DNA of 64,000 bases, from positions 273,179 to 337,178 of the forward strand of contig DIYL01000009.1 in the NCBI GenBank assembly GCA_002428985.1. The letters run 5' to 3'. How positions within the stretch are numbered: position 1 is the first letter of the stretch; the number at the start of each line of letters is the position of its first letter. The notes under the pieces were generated by a model. The model had not been told where the DNA came from, did no database searches, and saw only the letters and a program-made list of their open reading frames with translations. The stretch is from Anaerolineales bacterium UBA6055 (GTDB taxonomy: Bacteria; Chloroflexota; Anaerolineae; Aggregatilineales; Phototrophicaceae). The translations under genes and the position numbers were made by a program. This document shows positions 63,788 through 64,000 of the stretch, in pieces.

Positions 63788-64000
63788 CTATGTCTGCATA
63801 ACATCTGCATAATTGGTAGGTAAGCTGAAAGTACAAAAGTTCGTGAAACGTTCTGTACTTATCGATTCGATAAAACCGAGGCTTTCAAGCGTTTCCGCGC
63901 GCAGTGCTTGCAAGGCACGACGCGTTTCCTGCAAGCCACTACGCACCGTTTCTGCTGATTCGTCTACGAGTTGTTTAGCACGGTCAGGTTGTAAGTCCCA
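63788..64000 (-). pseudogene. NarL-type sensor kinase truncated before its ATPase domain
   Basis: On the minus strand the frame enters at 64000 with LQPDRAKQLVDESAETVR, then GLQETRRALQALRAE and LESLGF. This matches the end of the HisKA_3 dimerisation and phosphoacceptor region. It then runs into unrelated residues and stops at 63788-63790 after about 20 more. The HATPase domain, which should follow for about 120 residues, is absent. The gene is probably broken by a deletion. Its N-terminal part lies outside the window. Confidence 0.7.

Overview
The window looks like the chromosome of a free-living heterotrophic bacterium of moderate G+C. It has no rRNA, no recognisable tRNA, no CRISPR array, no insertion sequence and no phage module. 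Several gene types fit Chloroflexota (Anaerolineae-like): a fused transaldolase/glucose-6-phosphate isomerase, a very long multi-GAF histidine kinase, zinc-ribbon/FHA and PD40/SH3b secreted proteins, and proteins with an LQRxxGN leader. This assignment is an inference from gene style, not from a marker gene.

Layout. 1-7.7 kb (minus strand): a kinase-fold protein cut by the window edge, two paralogous small proteins of unknown family, hemD, a 1267-aa sensor kinase and an EamA transporter. 8-16 kb: an aldo/keto reductase, a MoxR ATPase, a decayed and an intact copy of a STAS-like gene, a 50-aa membrane protein, a CaiB/BaiF enzyme, and hemE-hemG, which together with hemD supply part of tetrapyrrole synthesis. 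Divergent from hemE lies a stretch that looks like a structured RNA gene with a strong terminator. 16-29 kb: a PD40 propeller protein, an oppDF ATPase pair without permeases, a GDP-fucose synthase-like gene, a secreted SMP-30-like protein, a HEAT protein, a uxuA-sugar isomerase pair and a secreted propeller/SH3b protein. 29-41 kb: a CHRD-like protein, TetR, a sucrase/ferredoxin-like protein, a GT2 transferase, tal-pgi, a response regulator, a STAS-like paralogue, galE, a PPP phosphatase, an AlkD-like glycosylase, a small gene whose frame can only be completed by a -1 shift on a slippery run, an ABC-ATPase fold without catalytic motifs, and HU.

41-56 kb: a DUF3267-like membrane protein, an anchored glycoside hydrolase, a TetR gene with three copies of its probable operator and the remnant of a second tetR, a nucleoside hydrolase, base-excision and DinB proteins, a methyltransferase, an MpaB-like oxygenase, a gluconokinase-like kinase, and an AraC regulator divergent from four envelope genes. 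56-64 kb: a secreted TAP-like hydrolase, then a convergent pair of paralogous proteins with the LQRxxGN...IQR leader known from cargo linked to extracellular contractile injection systems (eCIS). A class IV aminotransferase follows, then a zinc-ribbon/FHA gene broken by an internal deletion, a cluster of four operator-like repeats, and a histidine kinase that has lost its ATPase domain.

The most unusual material is the LQRxxGN pair, the tetR/operator duplication, the slippery-site gene, the two folds stripped of catalytic residues (ABC ATPase, protein kinase), the putative structured RNA near 15.8 kb, and four separate gene remnants. The remnants show that recent small duplications and deletions are common here.
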